From Bordetella sp. FB-8 (GTDB taxonomy: Bacteria > Pseudomonadota > Gammaproteobacteria > Burkholderiales > Burkholderiaceae_B): a DNA stretch of 64,000 bases. The translations under genes were made by a program, and so were the position numbers. The notes beneath the pieces were generated by a model that saw nothing but the letters and a program-made list of their open reading frames with translations, searched no databases and was not told the origin of the DNA. This document shows positions 50,095-56,884 of this stretch, piece by piece. The first letter of the stretch is position 1. Each line of letters starts with the position of its first letter. The stretch spans positions 3,561,133 through 3,625,132 of the forward strand of contig NZ_KB907784.1 of assembly GCF_000382185.1 (NCBI RefSeq), given 5' to 3'.

Positions 50095-50100
50095 TACAAT
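50095..50100 (+). promoter_or_regulatory. -10 element of ssrA
   Basis: TACAAT, 8 bases before the predicted 5' end of mature tmRNA; no good -35 match is seen 17 bases upstream. Confidence 0.4.
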
Positions 50101-50108
50101 AGCTCTGC

Positions 50109-50530
50109 GGGGCCGATCCGGATTCGACGTGGATCAAGAAACAACTCAGCGCATGCCGAGCACCAGTAAGCTCGTAAAACCACTGGAAACAAACTAAACG
50201 CCAACGACGAGCGTTTCGCTCTCGCCGCGTAAGCGGTGAGCCGCTGCACCGATCTGTCCTTGGGTCGGGCGGAGAGGGGGCAACCCTTCTAAGGATTCTT
50301 GCATAGGGCCATAACCCCCGAAGCAAGCTCATCCTGAACCGCAGCAGCGTCATTTACAGGGAATCGGTTTGCGCTGGGGTCACACGGCGCCCGCTTAAAT
50401 TACGTGAATCGCCCTGGTCCGGCCTGTCGTCCGGCTAAGTCCAGGGTTAAATCCAAATAGGCCGACTACGCATGTAGAACTGATTGTGGACGGTTTACGG
50501 ACGCGGGTTCAATTCCCGCCGGCTCCACCA
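50109..50530 (+). ncRNA. ssrA: Transfer-messenger RNA (tmRNA)
   Basis: One-piece tmRNA of about 422 bases. The 5' GGGGCCG pairs with the 3' CGGCTCC before CCA to form a tRNA-Ala-like acceptor stem with one G-U pair; GGTTCAATTCC near the end is the T-arm. The tag frame at 50200-50232 reads ANDERFALAA then TAA, a beta-proteobacterial proteolysis tag. With SmpB it frees stalled ribosomes. The 3' end of ssrA is a classic integration site and everything downstream here is accessory DNA. Confidence 0.97.
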
Positions 50531-50546
50531 AAAACCCGTATCAATG

Positions 50547-50561
50547 AGTCTAAATTAGACT
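50547..50561. repeat. Palindrome AGTCTAA-A-TTAGACT after ssrA
   Basis: An exact 7-base inverted repeat with a 1-base centre, 17 bases beyond the tmRNA CCA; the half-site AGTCTAAA recurs at 50609-50616. Could be arm sites of a lost integrase or an old attachment boundary; this is inference. Confidence 0.35.
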
Positions 50562-50599
50562 AAAAAGCCTTAGAGATCAAAGCTCTAAGGCTTTTTTTT
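50562..50599 (+). terminator. Terminator of ssrA
   Basis: AGCCTTAGAG / CTCTAAGGCT 10-base stem, 7-base loop, A-run before and T8 after; strong and possibly bidirectional. Confidence 0.92.
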
Positions 50600-50623
50600 G
50601 CCCTAAACAGTCTAAATCAGTAT

Positions 50624-50883
50624 TGAACCGCCCCGGGTTTTGCGGAGGCTCTAACTCTTGAGAGAATAGAGCCATGAGCAAGAGCAATACGAGCAAGTTT
50701 TCCCCGGAAGTGCGTGAACGGGCGGTGCGCCTGGTGCAGGAGCACCGTGCGGACTACCCATCGCTGTGGCTGGCGGTCGAGTCGATCGCGCCGAAGATTG
50801 GCTGTTCATCGCAGACCCTGCTGACCTGGGTCAAGCGCCAGGAGATCGACAATGGCAAGCGCGAAGGGCTGACAAGCAGCGAA
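50624..50883 (+). mobile_element. Left remnant of an IS3-type insertion sequence
   Basis: Begins with TGAACCGCCCCGGG, an IS3-family-like terminal repeat, followed by the start of a transposase orfA. The element stops abruptly at 50883 where another IS starts; the rest is not found on the far side, so it was lost. Confidence 0.7.
50674..50883 (+). pseudogene. Truncated IS3-type transposase OrfA
   Basis: About 70 codons of an OrfA-type helix-turn-helix protein ([20 protein letters not shown], then [20 protein letters not shown]). The frame is closed by the TGA that is the first triplet of the next IS (50884). Nonfunctional. Confidence 0.85.
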
Positions 50884-50946
50884 TGACCCTGCCTCGATTT
50901 CACGTACATCAAGAAGTTGTTAACTTCAAAGGTACGGAGAATCGAG

Positions 50947-51267
50947 ATGAAAGAAGGCAGGCTGCCCAAGAGGCAGTACACAGAGCAATTCAAGGCAGAG
51001 GCTGTCAGGCTCGCGGCCTCGGTGGGCGGGCACGAAGCGGCACGGCGCCTTGGCGTGCCGGTGGCCACGCTGGGAAACTGGTCAAGGCGGAGCGTTGCCT
51101 CGGCCAGCACCGGCGTAGGGGCAGTCGCGGGGGAGGCGCCTACCCGTCGCCCCATCAGTGAGTTGGAGGCGGAGAACAGCCGCCTGCGCCGGGAATTGGC
51201 CGAAGCGAAGCTGGATGTAGAAATCCTGCGAAAAGCGACGGCGTACTTCGCCAAAGTGTCGCGATGA
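50947..51267 (+). CDS. IS3-family transposase OrfA
   Basis: A 106-residue protein with an N-terminal helix-turn-helix (KRQYTEQFKAEAVRLAASVG, GGHEAARRLGVPVATLGNWS) and a C-terminal leucine-zipper-like coiled coil (SELEAENSRLRRELAEAKLD) as typical of IS3 OrfA. Its stop overlaps the OrfB start (ATGA). Confidence 0.92.
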   Translation: MKEGRLPKRQYTEQFKAEAVRLAASVGGHEAARRLGVPVATLGNWSRRSVASASTGVGAVAGEAPTRRPISELEAENSRLRRELAEAKLDVEILRKATAYFAKVSR

Positions 51268-52127
51268 AGTACGCCTGGATCGACAAACATCGCGACCAGT
51301 ACCCTGTTAGCCGGTTGTGCCGCGTGCTGGGTGTCTCGCGCAGCGGCTACTGCCAATGGCGCGTGCGCCCGCCCAGCAAGAGGGCGTTGGCCAATCAGGC
51401 CCTGGATGCCAAGGTGGCCGCTCTCCACCAGGCCAGCCGCCGCAGCTACGGACGTCCTCGAATCGTGCAAAGACTGCGCCAGCAGGGCCAGATCGTCGGT
51501 GCCGAGCGGGTTCGCAAAAGCCTGCGGCGCCAAGGGCTGCGGCCGGTGTACAGAAGGCCGTTCGTGGTGACTACCGACTCGGCCCACCGCCTGCCGGTGG
51601 CGCCGAACCTGCTGGATCGACGTTTCGATGGCTGGCAGCCCGACCAAGCCTGGGTGGCCGACATCACGTATGTGCCCACCGGCGAGGGCTGGCTGTATCT
51701 TGCGGCAGTGATGGACTTGGCAGGCCGGCGGATCGTGGGGTGGTCGATGTCCGAGGCCATCGATGCGGGCTTGGTATGCGCCGCGCTGCAATCGGCCTGG
51801 TGGCAACGCAAGCCCGAAAAGGGTCTGCTCGTACATACCGATCGCGGATCGCAGTATGCCAGCGGGCGCTACCGAGCGTTGGCGGCCGGCCTGGGCATCA
51901 CGATGTCTATGAGCCGCAGGGCCAATGCTTGGGACAACGCACCGATGGAGAGTTTCTTCAAGACGCTGAAGGTCGAACGTGTCTACCAGGTACGCTACGA
52001 AACGCGGGCGCAGGCGCGGCTAGACATCGTCGACTGGATCGAGGGCTGGTACAACCGCCAGCGCCTGCACTCGGCCAACGGCTTCCTCGCCCCTGTCGCA
52101 TGGGAGAATGCCCGTTCGGCTGCATGA
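51264..52127 (+). CDS. IS3-family transposase OrfB (DDE integrase domain)
   Basis: A 287-residue integrase-core protein. DDE residues are seen in DQAWVADITYVPTGEGWLY (Asp), VHTDRGSQYAS (Asp) and MESFFKTLKVERVY (Glu), intact. N-terminal region GVSRSGYCQWRVRPPSKRAL is HTH_21-like. Appears functional; it can be made as OrfAB fusion by a -1 shift or by coupling. Confidence 0.94.
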   Translation: MKYAWIDKHRDQYPVSRLCRVLGVSRSGYCQWRVRPPSKRALANQALDAKVAALHQASRRSYGRPRIVQRLRQQGQIVGAERVRKSLRRQGLRPVYRRPFVVTTDSAHRLPVAPNLLDRRFDGWQPDQAWVADITYVPTGEGWLYLAAVMDLAGRRIVGWSMSEAIDAGLVCAALQSAWWQRKPEKGLLVHTDRGSQYASGRYRALAAGLGITMSMSRRANAWDNAPMESFFKTLKVERVYQVRYETRAQARLDIVDWIEGWYNRQRLHSANGFLAPVAWENARSAA

Positions 52128-52157
52128 CTTGATGTACGTGGAAACGAGACAGGGTCA

Positions 52158-52417
52158 CCCAAGATGTATTCGCGCAGCTCCATGTCGTCGCCCAATAGTT
52201 CGCGGGCTTGCTCCCATGCATCCTGCACTTGCGGCGTTGCTGGATTGCGGCCAATGAAGTCTCGGCCAATCTGAGGAAATTTTCCCAGCAAATCCGGCAG
52301 CACGTCATAGGCTTGATTGAGCAGACGCTGCGCGGCGGCATATGCGCCATTTTCAATCAGATACGCCAGTTCTTCATCAACCCTACGCTCGTAGGCTTCG
52401 CGCAGCACAACACGCAT
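52158..52417 (-). pseudogene. RelE/ParE-like toxin gene truncated by the IS
   Basis: The first about 86 codons are native: MRVVLREAYERRVDEELAYL, LLNQAYDVLPDLLGKFPQIG and ELREYILGD resemble ParE/RelE-superfamily toxins, lying just 3 bases after an antitoxin stop. The last beta strands are replaced by IS sequence (frame runs on to 51995). Probably inactive, which would free the antitoxin from selection. Confidence 0.8.
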
Positions 52418-52420
52418 GAA

Positions 52421-52756
52421 CTACACCCGCGCCTTGTGCGCGGCGATGGCTGCGTCCAGTTTTTTTTGACCGCGCGCCTTGGCCTGCTCCGGGTCGATGC
52501 CGGGCTTGCCCGCACGAATGTCCCGCATGCCACCAATCGCATCGTGCAATAGGCTTGCATGAAAACCGGCCTGGGCCTGTTTTTCACGCTCTAGCTCGTG
52601 GTAATAGTCGAGCTTGCGTGCATCCACCAAGGCCACATAGCTTTCGCCATTGCGCGTAATGATTTTTTCGCTACCAGCGCGAACCTCATCCGCCAAGGCC
52701 GTCAGGTTGGTGCGCGCTTTGTTGAAAGGAACGATGTCCTGGGAAGTGATGGGCAT
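52421..52756 (-). CDS. Phd/YefM-type antitoxin
   Basis: A 111-residue protein: MPITSQDIVPFNKARTNLTA, LADEVRAGSEKIITRNGESY and VALVDARKLDYYHELE are typical of the Phd/YefM fold; the C-terminal part is charged and would bind the toxin. Precedes the truncated toxin gene in the usual antitoxin-toxin order. Start 52756 chosen as the conserved MPITSQD; a palindromic operator lies upstream. Confidence 0.88.
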   Translation of the reverse strand: MPITSQDIVPFNKARTNLTALADEVRAGSEKIITRNGESYVALVDARKLDYYHELEREKQAQAGFHASLLHDAIGGMRDIRAGKPGIDPEQAKARGQKKLDAAIAAHKARV

Positions 52757-52774
52757 GACCATCTCCAAGCAGAA

Positions 52775-52808
52775 ATATATACAAAAACGTTAACGTATTT
52801 GTATATAT
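52775..52808 (-). promoter_or_regulatory. 34-base near-perfect palindrome, antitoxin operator
   Basis: Two 17-base arms (ATATATACAAAAACGTT and AACGTATTTGTATATAT) with one mismatch and no spacer, 19 bases upstream of the antitoxin start. TATATA/TTGTAT elements inside it fit a promoter under autorepression by the antitoxin. Confidence 0.75.
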
Positions 52809-52907
52809 AAATCAAGATGCCATGTGCAACTGACTCGGTACGTCGTGCCTCTTCGTAGACATCGTGTTTCCAGGTCAGATTGCGGAAGTTTCCTACCAAC
52901 GAACCGT

Positions 52908-53570
52908 TTACACAAAATTCTGCACACACTCCCAGTCCTGGTGAAAGTCTGTCTCAGCGAGGACTTGCTCGAGCTGGTAATCGCCAACGCGCCGGCTCTG
53001 CTGCGGCGGTCGGATGCCGATGGTCTCCAGAGCCCGGTTCAGCGACGTCGCCAGATCACGGTCAATTGGCTGCGCGCTGGCAACCGGGGCTGTTTCGTCA
53101 AACAGCTTGTTTGCTATGTCGGCCCGCAGATGGACATTTTCCCGGGCAGGACCTGCGAGCTTGCACCGTTGCGCCGGGTCGGACAGGAAGACCAGGGACT
53201 GGATGTAGGGCGTGCGACGTTTCTGAACAGTCAACTGCTTTCGCAGCAGCGATGCGAGCTTTTTTGCCTTGCGGTTCGTGAGCAGCAAGGGGTTGTCGTC
53301 AAAGTATTCGCGCGCTCCGTCTCGCCAGATCCAGGTGCGGGAGTCGCCACTGACCTCCCCGGGGCGGCTCTTGATTTCAACGAGGAAGATGCCGTAACGG
53401 GAAACGATCAGCAAATCGACTTCATTAATGCTCCCGTCATCGGCAACAAACTCGAAGTTGCTGTAGGCGCGAAAAGGCTCGCGGTTTGGCAGCGCGCGCC
53501 GCACAAAGTCGAGAGCGTCCTGCTCCCACGGAAATTGGGATGGCGAAATCGTCTTCCAGCGCCCACTCAT
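52908..53570 (-). pseudogene. NERD-domain protein, truncated at the start of a kinase domain
   Basis: A 220-residue frame. Residues about 20-150 form a NERD nuclease-related domain: SNFEFVADDGSINEVDLLIV (Glu-Val-Asp), then FLVEIKSRPGEVSGD with the ExK pair. The region RRVGDYQLEQVLAETDFHQD matches the start of the Ser/Thr-kinase domain in NERD-kinase proteins of defence islands (PglW-like), but the frame ends after QDWECVQNFV. Complete relatives are much longer. GGAGG 6 bases before ATG 53570 supports the start. Probably a deletion remnant. Confidence 0.75.
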
Positions 53571-53657
53571 CGGGGACCTCCGTCCGTGGTGACGCAGCAA
53601 GTCCGATGATGATCGGATGCACCCGACCTTCCTCTATTGTTTGGTGGAGGATTCATA

Positions 53658-54572
53658 TCAGTCGCAGTCCTGTTCTGGCTCAACGGGCTCTGGGCTTTCG
53701 TAGCCGGGTGCCAGTACAGCGCTTCGGACGCCATACAGCGCCAGGTGATTTCTGAGCCAGAGCCTGTGCTCAGGGCTGTTCAATTTATGGGTCGGTGAGC
53801 AGTCCACGCTCCATTTACGCAAGATGTAACCGGCCATGGCAGCGCGCAGCTTCATCTTCAACATGCCCCGCTCCATACCGTAGTCCATCTCGGAGATTTC
53901 AGGGTGCGGCTGGTCAGGGTGTGGAACCAGATCCAGCTCCAGAATTCGGGTCCACTGGATGTCCTGGTCATTGACTTCGTGAGAAGCCACCGGCATCCCC
54001 TTGAGCACCATTGGCTGCTTGATGCGGGTGATGACGAAATCTCTGAACTCTTGAGACTTGCGATCGAAGGCACGGACATGCCAGCGCAGGCCGTTGTCGA
54101 TCAGGGCGAAAGGAACGATCTCGCGATCCGACCGCCCGCTAGAGATTGAGTGGTACTCGATGCCAAGCGGACACCCCTGATGGATCGCCCGGGTCACCCT
54201 TGCCAGCACATCCAGATCCGGATGCGTAAGCCGTGACGGGCTTTCGCTGGCCACCCATGCCTTGAGCCGCATCGGCTCGCCGTCTCCAAAGCCCTGCGTC
54301 AGCCAAGACAGCGCCCGCTCCGCAGGAAAGTCGAAGATTGGGCGGAAGTCGGGCCCCAGGACGTAGGCCTTGCCTTTTGGGTCGTAGTCGATGTTGCCCG
54401 GAGATAATTCCTTGTAGAGCGCCAAATCCCGGGTTGCCGCTGCGGACTGGATGCCAAACCGCGCAACCAGGTCCTGCCGACGGATCTCCCCCACGAAGCG
54501 CACACGCAGCTCAATGAACGCGAGCCGGTCGCGCTGAGGCTGGGTTAGTTCTGCAAGTTGGTCTTTGGGCAT
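53658..54572 (-). CDS. WYL-domain transcriptional regulator
   Basis: A 304-residue protein: N-terminal winged helix (DRLAFIELRVRFVGEIRRQD, LVARFGIQSAAATRDLALYK), then a WYL domain with GIEYHSISSGRSDREIVPFA and the WHVRAFD motif in GLRWHVRAFDRKSQEFRDFV, then a C-terminal WCX-like region. WYL regulators of this form (BrxR/CapW-like) control defence operons by binding a ligand or nucleic acid. Divergent from jetA with about 157 bases between starts, so likely the regulator of the Wadjet operon. ATG 54572 begins the conserved part; no ideal ribosome-binding site. Confidence 0.88.
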   Translation of the reverse strand: MPKDQLAELTQPQRDRLAFIELRVRFVGEIRRQDLVARFGIQSAAATRDLALYKELSPGNIDYDPKGKAYVLGPDFRPIFDFPAERALSWLTQGFGDGEPMRLKAWVASESPSRLTHPDLDVLARVTRAIHQGCPLGIEYHSISSGRSDREIVPFALIDNGLRWHVRAFDRKSQEFRDFVITRIKQPMVLKGMPVASHEVNDQDIQWTRILELDLVPHPDQPHPEISEMDYGMERGMLKMKLRAAMAGYILRKWSVDCSPTHKLNSPEHRLWLRNHLALYGVRSAVLAPGYESPEPVEPEQDCD

Positions 54573-54729
54573 TCCTGAGTGCTCTATCGGGTTAACGAAT
54601 GCTTGTGCGGATTGTTGTATTAAGTATATAAGCCGCTTTAAAATGTGACAATACAATGTTTTTAATTCTTGTATACGTCGTACTATGATTACCGTATGAT
54701 GGGCAATGCCCGCACTTTGGAGCATGGGA
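54573..54729. promoter_or_regulatory. WYL-jetA divergent control region
   Basis: AT-rich spacer with inverted repeat TTGTATT (54615-54621) / AATACAA (54650-54656), a further TTGTAT (54669-54674), and TATGAT boxes at 54684-54689 and 54695-54700 as candidate -10 elements for jetA. Candidate operator for the WYL protein. Confidence 0.45.
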
Positions 54730-56190
54730 GTGAAAGCAGACAAAGCCATCGCAACCTACCGGCGCATGCGGGCGCAGCCGCCGTGGCGTCTGCTTGCCTC
54801 GACTACCGGGCCTACCGTCATTGGCCTGCTTCAATCTCATCTGTATGAGGGCGAGCGAAGCCTCCCTGCCTCCATTTTTCACGAACGCATCGCAAGAGAT
54901 CTGGAAGAGCTGCGCGCCCAAGGTGAAGACTTTCCTCAAACGGCGCAGGCGTATGTCGCCAGCTGGCTCGCCGATGGGTTCCTGGAGCGACGCTTCCCGG
55001 CTGGGGCTTCAGAGGAGGAATATGAACTCTCCACGGCGGCCGTCGAAGCCATTCGGTTTGTATCTGGACTGGCACAGCCGCACTCCGCTGCAACCGAAAG
55101 TCGCCTGACGCTCGTCATTGAAGCCTTGGCCCGACTTGCCGAGGACACCGACACTGACAAATTCCGCCGCATCGACCGGCTCATGGCCGAGCAAGCCCGC
55201 ATCGACAAGGAGATTGACGCTATCCAGAAGGGGCAGATGCGCGTGCTGCCTCATACAATGGCGCTCGAGCGCACGCGGGAGATCATCATGCTGGCCGACG
55301 ATCTGGCCGGTGATTTCCGCCGTGTCCGCGATCAGTTCGACCAGCTCAATCGCGATCTCCGTGAACGCATCATGGACAACGATGGCAATCGTGGAGATGT
55401 GCTGGATTCGCTGTTCGCCGGAATAGACCTGATTTCAGAGAGCGACGCCGGAAGGACTTTCTCCGCTTTCTGGCGATTGCTTACGGACCCAGAACAGGCG
55501 GCCACGCTCGACCAGGCGCTCGATAACGTCATGTCGCGGGAGTTCGTGGGGCAGCTCGAAGCCAAGGAAAGACGATTCCTACTGCGGCTAACGCGCACCC
55601 TTCTTGAGCAGGGCGGCATGGTTCACGAGGTGCTCCAGACTTTCGCGCGCAGCCTGAAGCACTTCGTCCAGAGTCGTGAATACCTCGAGCAACGCCGACT
55701 CAACCACCTACTGAAAGACGCCCAGCGCGCAGCACTGGCCCTGAAGAACGAGGTCAGGGCCACAGAAACCCTCCAGTACACGCTTGAGCTCACGAGCAGT
55801 CGATTGCGCTCCTTGTCCCAATGGGTGCTGCACGACCCATCACTACAAGCATTACCCGGGCAGATGGCAGAAGGGGATGCGCCGCCAATCGACCTGGAGT
55901 CTGTGAGCGAACTGGTCGCACAGTCGGAAATCGACTTCCGAACACTGAAGGCCAACGTGTTGGCAGTCCTGGATCAGCGCTCTCAGGCATCGATTGCCGA
56001 CGTGCTGGAGCAGTTCCCCGCTGCACAGGGGTTGGGCAGCGTCGTCGGCCTGCTTGCGTTGGGCAGTCGGCATGGGTTCAAGGCCGCCCACAGTGAAACC
56101 GTAGGCTGGGTTGGAGGCGACGACGAGCGTCGTAGCGCCCGAATTCCAAAGATCTTCTTTTTGAGGGAGCGGGCCAATGAACTGGTCTGA
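54730..56190 (+). CDS. jetA: Wadjet system protein JetA (MksF/MukF-like kleisin, DUF3375)
   Basis: A 486-residue kleisin-type subunit. KADKAIATYRRMRAQPPWRL and SERSLPASIFHERI-like GERSLPASIFHERIARDLEE are DUF3375 marks; next a winged-helix region, long helices (LAEDTDTDKFRRIDRLMAEQ onward) and a C-terminal winged helix, as for MukF/MksF. It bridges the JetC heads. GTG 54730 has GGAG 7 bases upstream; ATGs at 54706 and 54724 are alternatives with weaker sites. The gene overlaps jetB by 14 bases. Confidence 0.93.
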   Translation: MKADKAIATYRRMRAQPPWRLLASTTGPTVIGLLQSHLYEGERSLPASIFHERIARDLEELRAQGEDFPQTAQAYVASWLADGFLERRFPAGASEEEYELSTAAVEAIRFVSGLAQPHSAATESRLTLVIEALARLAEDTDTDKFRRIDRLMAEQARIDKEIDAIQKGQMRVLPHTMALERTREIIMLADDLAGDFRRVRDQFDQLNRDLRERIMDNDGNRGDVLDSLFAGIDLISESDAGRTFSAFWRLLTDPEQAATLDQALDNVMSREFVGQLEAKERRFLLRLTRTLLEQGGMVHEVLQTFARSLKHFVQSREYLEQRRLNHLLKDAQRAALALKNEVRATETLQYTLELTSSRLRSLSQWVLHDPSLQALPGQMAEGDAPPIDLESVSELVAQSEIDFRTLKANVLAVLDQRSQASIADVLEQFPAAQGLGSVVGLLALGSRHGFKAAHSETVGWVGGDDERRSARIPKIFFLRERANELV

Positions 56191-56884
56191 GAACGACGAA
56201 GCGGCAATGCCAGCCGAAGCACAAGCACCAGATGCTGCTCAGGCACCCGCCAACACCCTGTTCATGGGCGACACCGGCGAGTTGCCGCTGGATACCCGGC
56301 GCGCCCTGGTGCAGCTACTGGCAGGGCCATCGCTCGACAGACGTCGACATCCAAAACTCTGGCCGATCTTGGTACGAGACGAAGCGGTGATCCGTCGGCG
56401 CCTTGCCGAGCTGTTTCTCGAACTGGTTATCGACAGAGACGTACAAGTGGCTTTCACGCGCCAGGCAGATACCGGCGACCTTGAGGTGCCTCTCCTGTTG
56501 CGTCGCGCCCAGCTTACGTTCATTGACTCCATTCTGCTGCTTCACCTTCGCCAACGACTGACCCAGGCGGACTCGCAGGGCGACCGTGCCGTGGTGTCGA
56601 CAGACGAGATCACAGAGTTTCTCTCCCTCTACGAGCGCGCCGCCAATACCGACCGTGCAGGGTTCGTGAAACGAGTTCACGCCTCCATTGAGAAGATTAA
56701 GAAGCACAGCATCCTGCAGAAGATTCGCTCGAGCGAGGATCGCTTCGAGATTTCGCCGACGCTGAAGCTCCTCTTCTCGGCGGAGGAAATACAAGCGCTG
56801 ACGCACCTGTATCAGCGCATGGCGGCCGGAGAGACACCAGCGCAATTGGTTCAGACTGAAGCTGATGAGGAGGCCGACCAATGA
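56177..56884 (+). CDS. jetB: Wadjet system protein JetB (MksE/MukE-like, DUF4194)
   Basis: A 235-residue KITE-type subunit of the DUF4194 family. After an acidic tail it has DTRRALVQLLAGPSLDRRRH, VIRRRLAELFLELVIDRDVQ, a winged-helix with LLLRRAQLTFIDSILLLHLR, then TDEITEFLSLYERAANTDRA and KKHSILQKIRSSEDRFEISP, as in MukE/MksE. It binds JetA. Overlaps jetC by 4 bases (ATGA). Confidence 0.93.
   Translation: MNWSENDEAAMPAEAQAPDAAQAPANTLFMGDTGELPLDTRRALVQLLAGPSLDRRRHPKLWPILVRDEAVIRRRLAELFLELVIDRDVQVAFTRQADTGDLEVPLLLRRAQLTFIDSILLLHLRQRLTQADSQGDRAVVSTDEITEFLSLYERAANTDRAGFVKRVHASIEKIKKHSILQKIRSSEDRFEISPTLKLLFSAEEIQALTHLYQRMAAGETPAQLVQTEADEEADQ

Larger units (their letters stand above)
50884..52157 (+). 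mobile_element. Complete IS3-family insertion sequence
   Basis: 1274 bases bounded by 30-base terminal inverted repeats (50884-50913 and 52128-52157) that match at 27 positions, with TGACCCTG at the outer ends. It encodes OrfA and OrfB. The bases flanking the two ends (GAA and CCC) do not form a direct repeat, so the element probably mediated a deletion after insertion. It cuts an older IS on the left and a toxin gene on the right. Confidence 0.92.

Noticed and set aside
52824-53609. Plus-strand frame opposite the NERD gene
   Set aside because: The minus strand has a ribosome-binding site and clear NERD motifs; the plus frame has none.
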